Assembly: GCA_016184105.1 (NCBI GenBank)
Contig: JACPDI010000047.1
Location: 86,296 to 150,295 of the forward strand
Length of the DNA: 64,000 nucleotides
Source of the DNA: Acidobacteriota bacterium
GTDB taxonomy: Bacteria > Acidobacteriota > Vicinamibacteria > Vicinamibacterales > 2-12-FULL-66-21
Reading direction: 5' to 3'
Shown: positions 24,835-32,608 of the stretch, one piece after another
How positions within the stretch are numbered: position 1 is the first letter of the stretch
Layout: each line of letters opens with the position of its first letter
Position numbers and translations under genes: made by a program
The notes under the pieces: model-generated
Databases searched by the model: none
The model's input: the letters and a program-made list of their open reading frames with translations, nothing else
What the model was told of the DNA's origin: nothing

Positions 24835-26210
24835 TGCGCGTCGATCGCAGCTCCCTGCCGGTGCTCGGGCCCGATCCCCAGCTCCGGTTTCCGACCATCG
24901 AAAAGTCGTCGCTGTCCAACGGGCTGAGGATCTGGACGATCGAGCACCGCGACGTGCCCGTGGTCGTCTTCGTGCTGCTGCTGCCGGTCGGCGCCGCCGC
25001 CGATCCGGACGATCGTCCGGGCCTTGCCGCCATCACCGGCGACCTGCTGGACGAAGGGTGCGGCAACCGCTCCGCGCTCGAGATCCACGACGCGCTCGCG
25101 CGGCTCGGCGCCCAGATGGAGACCGAGGTGGGCTCGGACGCGAGCGTCGTGACGATGTCCGTCCTGTCGCGGAACATGGGGCGCGGCCTCGGCCTGCTCG
25201 CGGAGATGGTGCGCGAGCCGCGATTCGAGCAGAAGGAATTCGACCGCGTCCGCGATCTCCGGCTGAACCGGTTGCTGCAGCTGCGCGACCTCGCGCCGGC
25301 CGTCGCCGATCGGGCGTTCACGCACCTGCTCTACAGGAACCACCCGTACGGGCATCTCGCCATCGGCACAGAGGGATCGCTCCGGGGCATGATGCTGCGC
25401 GAAGTCCACCAGCACTACCGCCGCGCGTACCGCCCGGAGCGCGTCACGGTGATTGCGGTCGGCGATGCCACGCACGACGCGTTGAAGCAGGCGGTCGCGC
25501 GCGGGTTCGAGAGCTGGAAGCCGGCGGCCGGCGGCAACGGCACCCCGCTCGTGGATGCCGGCGAGATCGATCCGCCACGCGGGGCCCTCGAGCGCCTCGC
25601 GGTCGTGCATCGCGCCGGTGCGGCGCAGTCGGAGCTGCGTATCGGCCAGGTCGCAGCGGCGCGACAAACGCCCGACTATCACGCGCTCCTCGTGCTCAAC
25701 ATGGTGCTGGGCGGGCAGTTCATCAGCCGCGTGAACATGAACCTGCGCGAGGAGAAGGGATACACCTACGGCGCGCGGACGGCGTTCGATTTCCGGCGCG
25801 GTCGCGGCCCCTTCCTGCTGCAGGTGGGGGTGCAGACCGAGGTCACCGCCGACGCGCTCCGCGAGGCGCTGGCCGAACTGGCGGCCATCCGCGGCGATCG
25901 GCCGGTGACCGACGCGGAGCTGACCACCGCCCGCGCGGCGCTGACGCGCGGCTACCCCAGGAACTTCGAGACCGCGGATCAGATCGCCCGCGCCGCGGCG
26001 CAGCTCGCGCTGTACGGGCTGCCGGACAATTACTTCAGCGAGTTCGCGCCGAAGGTGACCGCCGTCGATCGCGACGAGGTGACCCGCGTGGCGCAGGCGT
26101 ACCTCGATCCCCCGCGCATGCTCACCGTCGTGGTCGGCGACCGCGATCGCATTACGGCACCGCTCTCGGCGCTCAACCTGGGTGACTCCTCGGAAGTGGC
26201 GATGGCGTAA
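24831..26210 (+). CDS. M16 family peptidase, catalytically inactive partner subunit
   Basis: A 459-residue M16-fold protein. At the position of HxxEH it reads ITGDLLDEGCGNRSALEIHD, so the zinc-binding His pair is missing. The rest of the fold is kept (VTMSVLSRNMGRGLGLLAEM; NMVLGGQFISRVNMNLREEKGYTYGA). Such subunits supply substrate contacts, including the R/Y region, to the active partner. Translation is coupled to the active subunit by a 4-nt overlap. Confidence 0.9.
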   Translation: MMRVDRSSLPVLGPDPQLRFPTIEKSSLSNGLRIWTIEHRDVPVVVFVLLLPVGAAADPDDRPGLAAITGDLLDEGCGNRSALEIHDALARLGAQMETEVGSDASVVTMSVLSRNMGRGLGLLAEMVREPRFEQKEFDRVRDLRLNRLLQLRDLAPAVADRAFTHLLYRNHPYGHLAIGTEGSLRGMMLREVHQHYRRAYRPERVTVIAVGDATHDALKQAVARGFESWKPAAGGNGTPLVDAGEIDPPRGALERLAVVHRAGAAQSELRIGQVAAARQTPDYHALLVLNMVLGGQFISRVNMNLREEKGYTYGARTAFDFRRGRGPFLLQVGVQTEVTADALREALAELAAIRGDRPVTDAELTTARAALTRGYPRNFETADQIARAAAQLALYGLPDNYFSEFAPKVTAVDRDEVTRVAQAYLDPPRMLTVVVGDRDRITAPLSALNLGDSSEVAMA

Positions 26211-27227
26211 ATGAAGGCGATCAGATTCCATCAGCATGGCGGGCCCGAGGTCCTGCGCTACGAGGACGCGCCGGACCCGGCGCCGGCGCCCGGCTACGCG
26301 CGCGTGCGCGTGCGCGCGTGCGCGCTCAACCACCTCGATCTCTGGGAGCGTCGCGGCCTGGATCGCGTCAGCCTGCCGCTCCCGCACATCTCGGGCAGCG
26401 ATGTGGCCGGCGAAGTGATCGACGCAGAGGGTTTCGAGACCGGTGCGCGCGTGCTCGTGCAGCCCGGCCTGAGTTGCGGTCGTTGTCCCGCGTGCCTCGC
26501 CGGGCGCGACAATCTGTGTCCGTCGTACGACGTTCTTGGATACCGCTCCGATGGGGGGTACGCCGAGATCGTCCGGGTGCCGCTCGCCAACCTGGTGCGC
26601 ATCCCGCCGCACGTCGACTTCGTTCGTGCGGCCGCCTTTCCGCTGACCTTCCTGACGGCCTGGCACATGCTCGCGACCGTCGCGCGCGTCCGGCCCGGCG
26701 AGGATGTGCTCGTGCTCGCGGCGGGCAGCGGCGTGGGACAGGCGGCCGTTCAGGTCGCGCGTTTCCTGGGCGCCCGGGTCATCGCCACCGCTGGATCGGA
26801 CGAAAAGGTCGCGCGCGCCTCGCAGATGGGTGCATGGGGCGTGATCAACCACTCGTCCGGCGATGTCGCGGCAGAAGTCCGGCGCCTGACCGGTGGCCGC
26901 GGTGTCGACGCCGCCGTCGAGCACGTGGGACAGGCCACGTGGGAACAGAGCATCCGCAGCCTCGCGCGCGGCGGGCGCGTCGTCACATGCGGCGCCACGA
27001 CCGGATACGCGACCACGCTGGACCTGCGTCATCTCTTCGCCCGGCAGCTCTCTCTGCTCGGGTCGTACATGGGCACGAAGGCCGAGCTGCTCGAGGCGTC
27101 GCATTTGTTTTTCGGCGGGCAACTGACGCCGGTGGTGGATACCACCTATCGGCTGGAAGCGGCCGCCGAGGCGCAAGTTCGGATGGAACGGCGGGAGCAA
27201 TTCGGTAAAATCGTGCTGGAGGTGTGA
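26211..27227 (+). CDS. zinc-binding alcohol dehydrogenase / quinone oxidoreductase family
   Basis: A 338-residue medium-chain dehydrogenase/reductase. The GroES-like N terminus (ALNHLDLWERRG, PHISGSDVAGEV) is followed by the structural-zinc lobe CGRCPACLAGRDNLC. A Rossmann motif then binds NAD(P)H (VLVLAAGSGVGQAAVQVARF). The presence of the four-Cys lobe separates it from classical quinone oxidoreductases. It begins directly after the M16 stop, so it is probably in the same transcript. The substrate is unknown. Confidence 0.9.
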   Translation: MKAIRFHQHGGPEVLRYEDAPDPAPAPGYARVRVRACALNHLDLWERRGLDRVSLPLPHISGSDVAGEVIDAEGFETGARVLVQPGLSCGRCPACLAGRDNLCPSYDVLGYRSDGGYAEIVRVPLANLVRIPPHVDFVRAAAFPLTFLTAWHMLATVARVRPGEDVLVLAAGSGVGQAAVQVARFLGARVIATAGSDEKVARASQMGAWGVINHSSGDVAAEVRRLTGGRGVDAAVEHVGQATWEQSIRSLARGGRVVTCGATTGYATTLDLRHLFARQLSLLGSYMGTKAELLEASHLFFGGQLTPVVDTTYRLEAAAEAQVRMERREQFGKIVLEV

Positions 27228-27268
27228 ACCACCTCCCGCCGATCGCCGTCCAACGTACGAAGGGATTC

Positions 27269-27472
27269 ATGAGCCTCGGCCGTATCAGCCTCAGCCTGTT
27301 TGGCGTCGTTGGCCTGGTGGCGGCGGCGCTGGCGGGCGCGACCATCTGGCTGTTGGTGACCGATCCCGTGACGGTCGCCGACGCGGTCGCCACCGGCGAG
27401 GTTTCTCCCCTGATGCGCGCGCTTGCCGTGGTACTCGCCGACGCGCTGCGCGATCTTGTCAAATACCTGTAA
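27269..27472 (+). CDS. small single-pass membrane protein (67 aa)
   Basis: The product (begins MSLGRISLSLFGVVGLVAAA) has one clear transmembrane helix, then a soluble helix ending ALRDLVKYL. ATG at 27269 has AAGGG 6 nt upstream. A GTG at 27224 overlapping the previous stop is an alternative that would add 15 residues. Function is unknown. The stop codon lies inside the left arm of the palindrome at 27471-27526. Confidence 0.6.
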   Translation: MSLGRISLSLFGVVGLVAAALAGATIWLLVTDPVTVADAVATGEVSPLMRALAVVLADALRDLVKYL

Positions 27473-27526
27473 GGGGGACAGTCACACTTCTCATGCCTGC
27501 ACGCGAGAAGTGTGACTGTCCCCCTT
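27471..27526. repeat. REP-like perfect 22-bp inverted repeat between convergent genes
   Basis: The left arm (27471-27492, starting AAGGGGGACAGTCACACTT) is exactly complementary to the right arm (27505-27526), with a 12-nt loop. Elements with the GGGGACAGTCAC core are REP-type palindromes usually spread by RAYT transposases. It lies between two converging genes and could also terminate both transcripts. Confidence 0.75.
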
Positions 27527-27532
27527 CTTGCG

Positions 27533-28564
27533 TCAGAGGCTCTTCCGCAGGAAGCGAACCAGCACGTACCCGTCCATCCAGCTGAAAGGCGCCACGCCGG
27601 TGCTGTAGTGCCCGCAGGGCAGCACGGCCACTTCGTGGTCCACCCCGCGCGCGGAGAACTCGTCGACCAGCATGCGCGAGAGGCGCACGGGAAACGAGAG
27701 ATCGTACCGCGCGTACACCAGCAGCACCTTGCGATCCTTCACGCGGTCGAGAAACGGAAAGGGGCTGATCGGCAGCCACATCCGCCGCAGACCTTCGAGG
27801 TCGATGTGGCCGTCCAGCCCCTGGCGCACGTGGGCGGTCGACAGCCCTTCCCACACGACGTCGGCGAAGTACGGCGAAATGTGGTTGAGCGCGGCCGCGC
27901 GGATGAGCGGCTCGTGAGCCGCGGTGAGCATCGCGAGGCACGATCCGAGGCTCGTGCCGAGGATGCCGATGCGCTCGTAGCCCTGCGACGCCAGCCAGGC
28001 GATCGCACGGCGCGCGTCGAGCACCGCCTGCCGGCACACCTGCGCGGTTCGCACGATGTTCGAGCTGACGATGTAATCCGCGCGGGTCAGCTCCGGAGGC
28101 ATGCGCGCGTCGTGATAGGGAAGGCTCAGGCGGAGCGCCGAGATCCCGAATCGCGACAGCAGCCGCGCCAGGCCGACGTGACCATCGGCGTCGGCGTTCC
28201 ACTGCGGCAGCACGAGGACGGCTCGCTTCGACTCGGCGGCACGGCCGCGCGCCGCCCCGCTCAGGGCAGGAAACAGCCGCGCGTGCACCGTGTTGTTCTC
28301 CTCGTGCGGCGTCGTGAGCGCGCTCGGAAACGTCAGCCGATCGCCGTCGAAATGGTACTGGCGGGTCGGCGGTGCGTGATAGAACGCGTCGCTGTCCTGC
28401 ATCACCGTGGCCGACCACGCGTCCACGATCTCGGCGGGCGGCGCGTCGGGCGTCACGCCCGCGGCATCGAGCCACTCCAGTCCCCACTCGAAGGGACGGA
28501 CGATGCGATCCTTCGAAACGGCGGCGAGGCGGCGTTCCCAGGCGTGAAAGAGCCAGCTCAGCAT
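27533..28564 (-). CDS. alpha/beta hydrolase
   Basis: A 343-residue soluble hydrolase. The nucleophile elbow is GILGTSLGSCLAML (Ser near residue 205). ISALRLSLPYHDARMP forms the oxyanion region, VYARYDLSFPVRLSR carries the likely acid Asp, and LPCGHYSTGVAPF carries the catalytic His. No signal peptide is seen. Resembles large uncharacterised abhydrolases; the substrate is unknown. A 9-bp tandem repeat lies directly upstream of the ATG. Confidence 0.82.
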   Translation of the reverse strand: MLSWLFHAWERRLAAVSKDRIVRPFEWGLEWLDAAGVTPDAPPAEIVDAWSATVMQDSDAFYHAPPTRQYHFDGDRLTFPSALTTPHEENNTVHARLFPALSGAARGRAAESKRAVLVLPQWNADADGHVGLARLLSRFGISALRLSLPYHDARMPPELTRADYIVSSNIVRTAQVCRQAVLDARRAIAWLASQGYERIGILGTSLGSCLAMLTAAHEPLIRAAALNHISPYFADVVWEGLSTAHVRQGLDGHIDLEGLRRMWLPISPFPFLDRVKDRKVLLVYARYDLSFPVRLSRMLVDEFSARGVDHEVAVLPCGHYSTGVAPFSWMDGYVLVRFLRKSL

Positions 28565-28570
28565 TGGCGC

Positions 28571-28597
28571 GAGGGGTTCGAGGGGCTCGAGGGGTTC
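28571..28597 (+). repeat. 9-bp tandem repeat (3 copies)
   Basis: GAGGGGTTC-GAGGGGCTC-GAGGGGTTC repeats three times immediately upstream of the hydrolase start. On the minus strand it could be read in frame with that gene as LEPLEPLEPLAP, but no start codon is evident. Confidence 0.7.
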
Positions 28598-28629
28598 GAG
28601 GAGGCAAGGGTGTTGCAGCCGGCCCTCGT

Positions 28630-28794
28630 ATGACCGTCGAGCATCCGGCGAAACCTGACGTGCCTCGGCCGGGAGAAGTGGTGGATCGCCCGCCGACCGA
28701 GCGGCCCCCGAAGCGGCCGGGGGGGGAACCCGACCGGAAACCCGACATTCATCCGGTGCCGCCCCCGACCGATCCTGGCCCGGGACCGATCTGA
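28630..28794 (+). CDS. possible proline-rich small protein (54 aa)
   Basis: Complete ORF from ATG at 28630 (starts MTVEHPAKPDVPRPGEVVDR), rich in Pro, Asp and Arg and ending PTDPGPGPI. No ribosome-binding site is clear, and its last 46 nt overlap the 3' end of the amidase gene on the other strand. It may be a real disordered peptide or chance coding in GC-rich DNA. Confidence 0.25.
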   Translation: MTVEHPAKPDVPRPGEVVDRPPTERPPKRPGGEPDRKPDIHPVPPPTDPGPGPI

Positions 28795-30131
28795 GCCTCG
28801 CAGGCGAGCGCGATGCGCAGCAGCTCGCGCGTCGCGCCGCGGCGCGCCGCGATCTGACAGCCGCACGGGAGGTTGTCGCGGGTGACGCCCATGGGCAGCG
28901 ACAGCGCGGGGTGCCCCGTGATGTTGAACGTCTGCGTGAGCTTCAGCGTCAGGCCGCGCACGGCTTCCTTCACGCCTTCGATCTCGACGGACGCGGCGCC
29001 GAGCGGCGGCGCGGGAATCGCGAGCGACGGGAGCAGCAGCGCGTCGGCGTCCGCCAGCGAGGCGTCCACGGCCTTGATCAGCACGTCGCGGCCGCGCATC
29101 GCACGCACGTAATCCTCGCCGAGGATGTAGCGCCCCATCTCGAGCCGGGTGCGCACGCCGGGCACATACTTCTCCGGGACCGCATCGAGCGTTGCCGCGT
29201 GATACTCCATCGCTTCGGCCATGACGATGTGCAGGTATACCGCGGGAACAAACGTCGCGTGCTCGATCGCGCCGCGCGTCACGCGGTGCCCGGCGTCCTC
29301 GAGATGGCGGCACGTCTCTTCGAACCGCGCCCGCACGTCGGGATCCAGGCGATCGAGATAGAACGGAACGGGGACGACGAAGTGCAGCGGCGCGGCGGCT
29401 GGCGTCCATTCGGCCGCGCTCGACATGCGGCCCGACAGCGCCTCGTACATCAGCGCCGCGTCGAGGACCGACCGCGTCATCGGGCCGACGTGGTCGAGCG
29501 TGCGGCTGAGCGGCACGACCCCCTCCACGGGAATCTCGCCGGCCGTGGGTTTGAGCCCGACGATGCCGCAGGCCGCGGATGGAATGCGGATGCTGCCGCC
29601 CGTGTCGGTGCCGACCGAGGCGACCGACATGCCGGTCGAAACCGCGATCGCGGATCCGCCGCTCGATCCGCCGGGCGAGCGCGACGGGTCGAACGGATTG
29701 TGCGCCGCCCCGAACGCGGAGTCCTCGGTCGTCGTGCCGAACGCGAACTCGTGCAGGTTCGTCTTGCCGATGAGGACCGCGCCCGCCTGCCGGAGCCGGC
29801 TGACGACGGGCGCATCGGCGGCGGCGCGGTGGCCCTCGCGCACCCGTGAGGCCGCCGTCGTCGGAAGGCCGGCGACGTCGATCAGATCTTTCAGCGACAC
29901 GGGAATGCCGTGGAGCGGGCCGCGATAACGGCCGGCCGCGATCTCGCGGTCTGCCTGCTCGGCCTGGGAGCGCGCGGCGTCCTGCGTCACCGTGATGAAC
30001 GCGTTCAGCGCGCGGTGGCGGTCGATTTCGCGCAGGCACGCGTCCACCAGATCGGCGCTGCGCAGTTCGCGTGCGCGGACGCGCTGGCCGAGCGCATGAA
30101 GGGTGAGGCTACTGACCGTGCCCGTCTGCAT
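28749..30131 (-). CDS. amidase signature family protein
   Basis: Cytoplasmic amidase of 460 residues with the Ser-cisSer-Lys triad. The Lys lies in PVSLKDLIDVAGLPT, the Gly/Ser-rich signature is SRSPGGSSGGSAIAVSTG, and the nucleophile Ser is in GTDTGGSIRIPSAACG. KTNLHEFAFGTT is the typical connector. ATG at 30131 opens a natural N terminus; an in-frame upstream start is not supported. A 50-residue protein gene overlaps its start, as often seen for small helper subunits of amidases. The substrate is unknown (GatA-like amidotransferase activity is unlikely without gatB/gatC). Confidence 0.9.
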   Translation of the reverse strand: MQTGTVSSLTLHALGQRVRARELRSADLVDACLREIDRHRALNAFITVTQDAARSQAEQADREIAAGRYRGPLHGIPVSLKDLIDVAGLPTTAASRVREGHRAAADAPVVSRLRQAGAVLIGKTNLHEFAFGTTTEDSAFGAAHNPFDPSRSPGGSSGGSAIAVSTGMSVASVGTDTGGSIRIPSAACGIVGLKPTAGEIPVEGVVPLSRTLDHVGPMTRSVLDAALMYEALSGRMSSAAEWTPAAAPLHFVVPVPFYLDRLDPDVRARFEETCRHLEDAGHRVTRGAIEHATFVPAVYLHIVMAEAMEYHAATLDAVPEKYVPGVRTRLEMGRYILGEDYVRAMRGRDVLIKAVDASLADADALLLPSLAIPAPPLGAASVEIEGVKEAVRGLTLKLTQTFNITGHPALSLPMGVTRDNLPCGCQIAARRGATRELLRIALACEAQIGPGPGSVGGGTG

Positions 30132-30261
30132 GCTGGTTCCACGGCGCCGCGCGCAGCAGCCGCGTGGCGGCCGCGAGCGATTCAAGGATGGGCACGAGAT
30201 CGTCGAGGCCGCGCCGCCGCGCGTCTGCTGTTGCCGCCTCGAGCCACTGTTCAATGGTCAT
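30109..30261 (-). CDS. small protein upstream of amidase (50 aa)
   Basis: The 50-residue helical product (starts MTIEQWLEAATADARRRGLD) overlaps the amidase start by 23 nt, which indicates translational coupling. By position it recalls the small AtzG-like partners of AtzE-type amidases, but sequence similarity cannot be judged by eye. GAGG lies 9 nt before the ATG. Confidence 0.5.
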   Translation of the reverse strand: MTIEQWLEAATADARRRGLDDLVPILESLAAATRLLRAAPWNQHADGHGQ

Positions 30262-30278
30262 GGCACGTTCCCTCATCA

Positions 30279-30956
30279 TTAGAAGCTGACGCTCGTCCGC
30301 AGCGCGAGCGGCACGGTGAGGAACTTGTGCGCGATCGGGCGGTCGAGGCGGTTCATCGCGACCTTCAGCGCCAGGTCGACGGCGATCGGCCCGACGACGA
30401 GCCCGCCGCCCGCTTCGGCGAACAGGCGGGTGCCGTCGCTGAGCGTGCTGCGAATGAGTCCGGCGCCGCCCGCAAGGAAGGCACGGCTCCCCAGACCCCA
30501 GCCGGGGGATCGGTCCGAGACGTACACGCCGACGCTCGCGTCGAACGCGCGCGCGTCGGTCAGCGCGTAGCTCGAGACGGTGGCGGGCCCGTCGAACGCG
30601 ATTCGAATCACCGGCAGATCCTCGCGGCTCGCGCGAATCCCCAGCGTCGATCCGGCCGACAGCCCGAAGGGATACACCGTCACGCCGAACCCGCGGCCGC
30701 GGCGCCTGAATTCCAGCACCTCCACCTTCGTCAGCTCGTCGCGCGAGCGGTAGTCGTAGGTTTCGCGCTGCGCCTCGGCGACCTCGCGCCCCACCAGCTC
30801 CCGCACGGGCCAGTCGGCAAAATGGAGCGGCCGCGTGTGCTGCTGGTCGAGGCTGACGCTCACGAACTGCCGGCGCGGGGCCGCGGACTGCGCGTGCGCG
30901 CCCGCGGCGAGAGCGGGCATCACGACCAGCACCGCCGCGCACGCGGCCCCTCGCAC
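30279..30956 (-). CDS. secreted hypothetical protein; start codon inside a tandem repeat
   Basis: The 225-residue product has a signal peptide (VRGAACAAVLVVMPALAAGAHAQ) and a beta-rich mature part with amphipathic strands (TLGIRASREDLPVIRIAF; VSSYALTDARAFDASVGVYV) ending LTVPLALRTSVSF, suggestive of an outer-membrane barrel. The best start is GTG at 30956, which belongs to the last unit of the 21-bp repeat at 30953-31106. The frame stays open through the repeat as RRARCHV units. Function is unknown. Confidence 0.6.
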   Translation of the reverse strand: MRGAACAAVLVVMPALAAGAHAQSAAPRRQFVSVSLDQQHTRPLHFADWPVRELVGREVAEAQRETYDYRSRDELTKVEVLEFRRRGRGFGVTVYPFGLSAGSTLGIRASREDLPVIRIAFDGPATVSSYALTDARAFDASVGVYVSDRSPGWGLGSRAFLAGGAGLIRSTLSDGTRLFAEAGGGLVVGPIAVDLALKVAMNRLDRPIAHKFLTVPLALRTSVSF

Positions 30957-31106
30957 GTGGCACCTCGCACGTCGCACGTGCCCCGGCGCACGTCGCACGT
31001 GGCACCTCGCACGTCGCACGTGCCCCGGCGCACGTCGCACGTGGCACCTCGCACGTCGCACGTGGCACCTCGCACGTCGCACGTGGCACCTCGCACGTCG
31101 CACGTG
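30953..31106 (+). repeat. 21-bp tandem repeat, seven units plus partial
   Basis: Seven 21-bp units run from 30953 to 31099, followed by a partial unit. Two variants occur in the order A-B-A-B-A-A-A (A contains GTGGCACCTCG; B contains GTGCCCCGGCG). The repeat fills the whole gap between two minus-strand genes and carries many GTG codons. It is not a CRISPR array because there are no spacers. Confidence 0.9.
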
Positions 31107-31107
31107 A

Positions 31108-31884
31108 CTACTGTGCCAGCAGCTCATCGATCGTCTGCTTGAACCGGTCGTACGGATACGCCCCGCGCAGCACGCGCACGACCTTGACCGTGTTGCTGCC
31201 CGGTTCGGTCATGCCGAAGAAGATGGCGGGCGTGCCCGTGGCGCCAAGATTGACCGCCTCCTGCACGCTCGCGTTGACGGCCGCCGTGTACCGCCCGCTG
31301 TCGAGACACTGCTTCAGGCGTGCCGGGTCGACGCCGACCGCCTTGCCGTGCTCGAGAAGCTCGGCCGGGGAGAGCTGGCGCGGGTTGGCGAACAGCCGCT
31401 CCCACATCTCCCAGTACTTGCCCTGGTCGCCCGCGCAATTGGCCGCCTCGTGCGCCTTCGGCGCCTGCGGGTGCAGCGAGTCGATGGGGAAATCGCGAAA
31501 CACGTAGCGCACCTTGCCCGTCTGGATGTATTCGCGATCGATCTGCGGCATCGTCTCGCGCACGTGCCGGCCGCAGTACGGGCACTGGAAGTCCGAGAAC
31601 TCGATCATCGTCACTTTCGCGTCGGCGCGGCCGCGCGCCGGGGCGTTGGTGATGTTGATGGGCACCTGCTGCGGCTGCGGATCGCGGGCCTGGTTGAGGG
31701 CGGCCAGGAGCTGCCCGAGCTGCTGCTCGACTGTCTGCAGGCGTGACTTGAGCGCCTCGACGTCTTTGCGGAGCGCCGCGACGTCCGACGCGCCGGCCGA
31801 GCCCTGTTGCCCCATGCCGACGGCGCCGACCGCGATGCCCGCGGCCAGCAGACCGACGCCGGTGACGATCGAAATGGACTTCAT
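31108..31884 (-). CDS. DsbA-family thioredoxin-fold protein
   Basis: Exported thiol oxidoreductase of 258 residues. It has an N-terminal signal anchor (VTGVGLLAAGIAVGAVGMG), then a coiled coil (ALRKDVEALKSRLQTVEQQL), then a thioredoxin fold with the active site SDFQCPYCGRHV. The cis-Pro loop is GATGTPAIFFG. Layout matches BdbD/DsbA-like proteins with a tethering coiled coil. It is last in a three-gene run with an AhpD-like protein. Likely role: disulfide formation or repair in the envelope. Confidence 0.88.
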   Translation of the reverse strand: MKSISIVTGVGLLAAGIAVGAVGMGQQGSAGASDVAALRKDVEALKSRLQTVEQQLGQLLAALNQARDPQPQQVPINITNAPARGRADAKVTMIEFSDFQCPYCGRHVRETMPQIDREYIQTGKVRYVFRDFPIDSLHPQAPKAHEAANCAGDQGKYWEMWERLFANPRQLSPAELLEHGKAVGVDPARLKQCLDSGRYTAAVNASVQEAVNLGATGTPAIFFGMTEPGSNTVKVVRVLRGAYPYDRFKQTIDELLAQ

Positions 31885-31893
31885 GTCTGCAGC

Positions 31894-32241
31894 CTATGCC
31901 ATCTGTTCGACCTCGTCCAGCGTCGCGACGGCACGGCGGAGGTGCGGGATGGTGATGGACCCGCCCACGACGAGGGCGACGTTGAACGCCTCGAAGAACT
32001 CGTCGCGCGTCGTCCCCTCCTCGCGGCAGCGCGCGATGTGATACGTGACGCAGTCGTCGCAGCGCAGCACGAGCGAGGCGACGAGCCCCAGCAGCTCCTT
32101 GGTCTTGACCGGCAGGGCGCCCGGCTCGTAGGCGCGCGTGTCGAGCGCGAAAAACCGCTTGATCTCCAGGTTGCCCGATTCGAGGATGCGCGCGTTCATC
32201 TTCTCGCGGAACGCGCGGAACTGGTCCAGTCGCTCAGCCAT
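31894..32241 (-). CDS. carboxymuconolactone decarboxylase / AhpD-like protein
   Basis: The 115-residue product contains the CMD-family CDDCVTYHIARC, whose CxxC and nearby His form the AhpD-type redox site, and EEGTTRDEFFEAFNVALVVGGS typical of the fold. ATG at 32241 is taken; GTG at 32250 is possible. It overlaps the preceding gene by 8 nt and is followed 9 nt later by the DsbA-like gene, so thiol redox chemistry is a plausible common theme. Confidence 0.82.
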   Translation of the reverse strand: MAERLDQFRAFREKMNARILESGNLEIKRFFALDTRAYEPGALPVKTKELLGLVASLVLRCDDCVTYHIARCREEGTTRDEFFEAFNVALVVGGSITIPHLRRAVATLDEVEQMA

Positions 32242-32551
32242 CGAGTTCACCGTTCTCCCGCAGCAGCCCGAGCAGCCGATCGCGGTGCCGCGACGCGCGC
32301 TCTCGCGCGTCGGCGGCCAGCACGATCAGATCGAACGGCCCGGAGACTTTGTGGACGAGCAGTCCCGGGTCGCCCAGCATCACGCTGACGCGCGCGCCGG
32401 GGGCGCCGGCGCGGAGCGCGGCCGTCACCGCGTCGGCCGCGGGCCGATCTCGCGCGAAGCAGATGACCATCGCCGCCGGCGCGAGCCGCGCCGCGAGGCG
32501 CGCGGCGTCAGCGGCGGCGCCGCCGACGAGGAGCGCCCGCATGTGCTGCAT
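32234..32551 (-). CDS. short Rossmann-type protein, possibly methyltransferase-like
   Basis: The 105-residue product (MQHMRALLVGGAAADAARLA...) has alternating strand-helix units with VICFARDRPAADAVTAALRAG and FDLIVLAADARERASRHRDRL. These resemble the C-terminal half of a SAM-dependent O-methyltransferase, but the glycine-rich SAM loop is not clear. It may be a truncated or reduced enzyme. It starts a three-gene minus-strand run, divergent from pyruvate kinase. Confidence 0.5.
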   Translation of the reverse strand: MQHMRALLVGGAAADAARLAARLAPAAMVICFARDRPAADAVTAALRAGAPGARVSVMLGDPGLLVHKVSGPFDLIVLAADARERASRHRDRLLGLLRENGELDG

Positions 32552-32608
32552 ATTCCCGCCGGCCGTTGCCTCCGGCGGATCTGAAATTGTAAGCTGAAGC
32601 CCGCGCGC

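Noticed and set aside
30953..31106. CRISPR array
   Set aside because: The units are contiguous 21-bp repeats with no spacers and no cas genes nearby; it is a tandem repeat.
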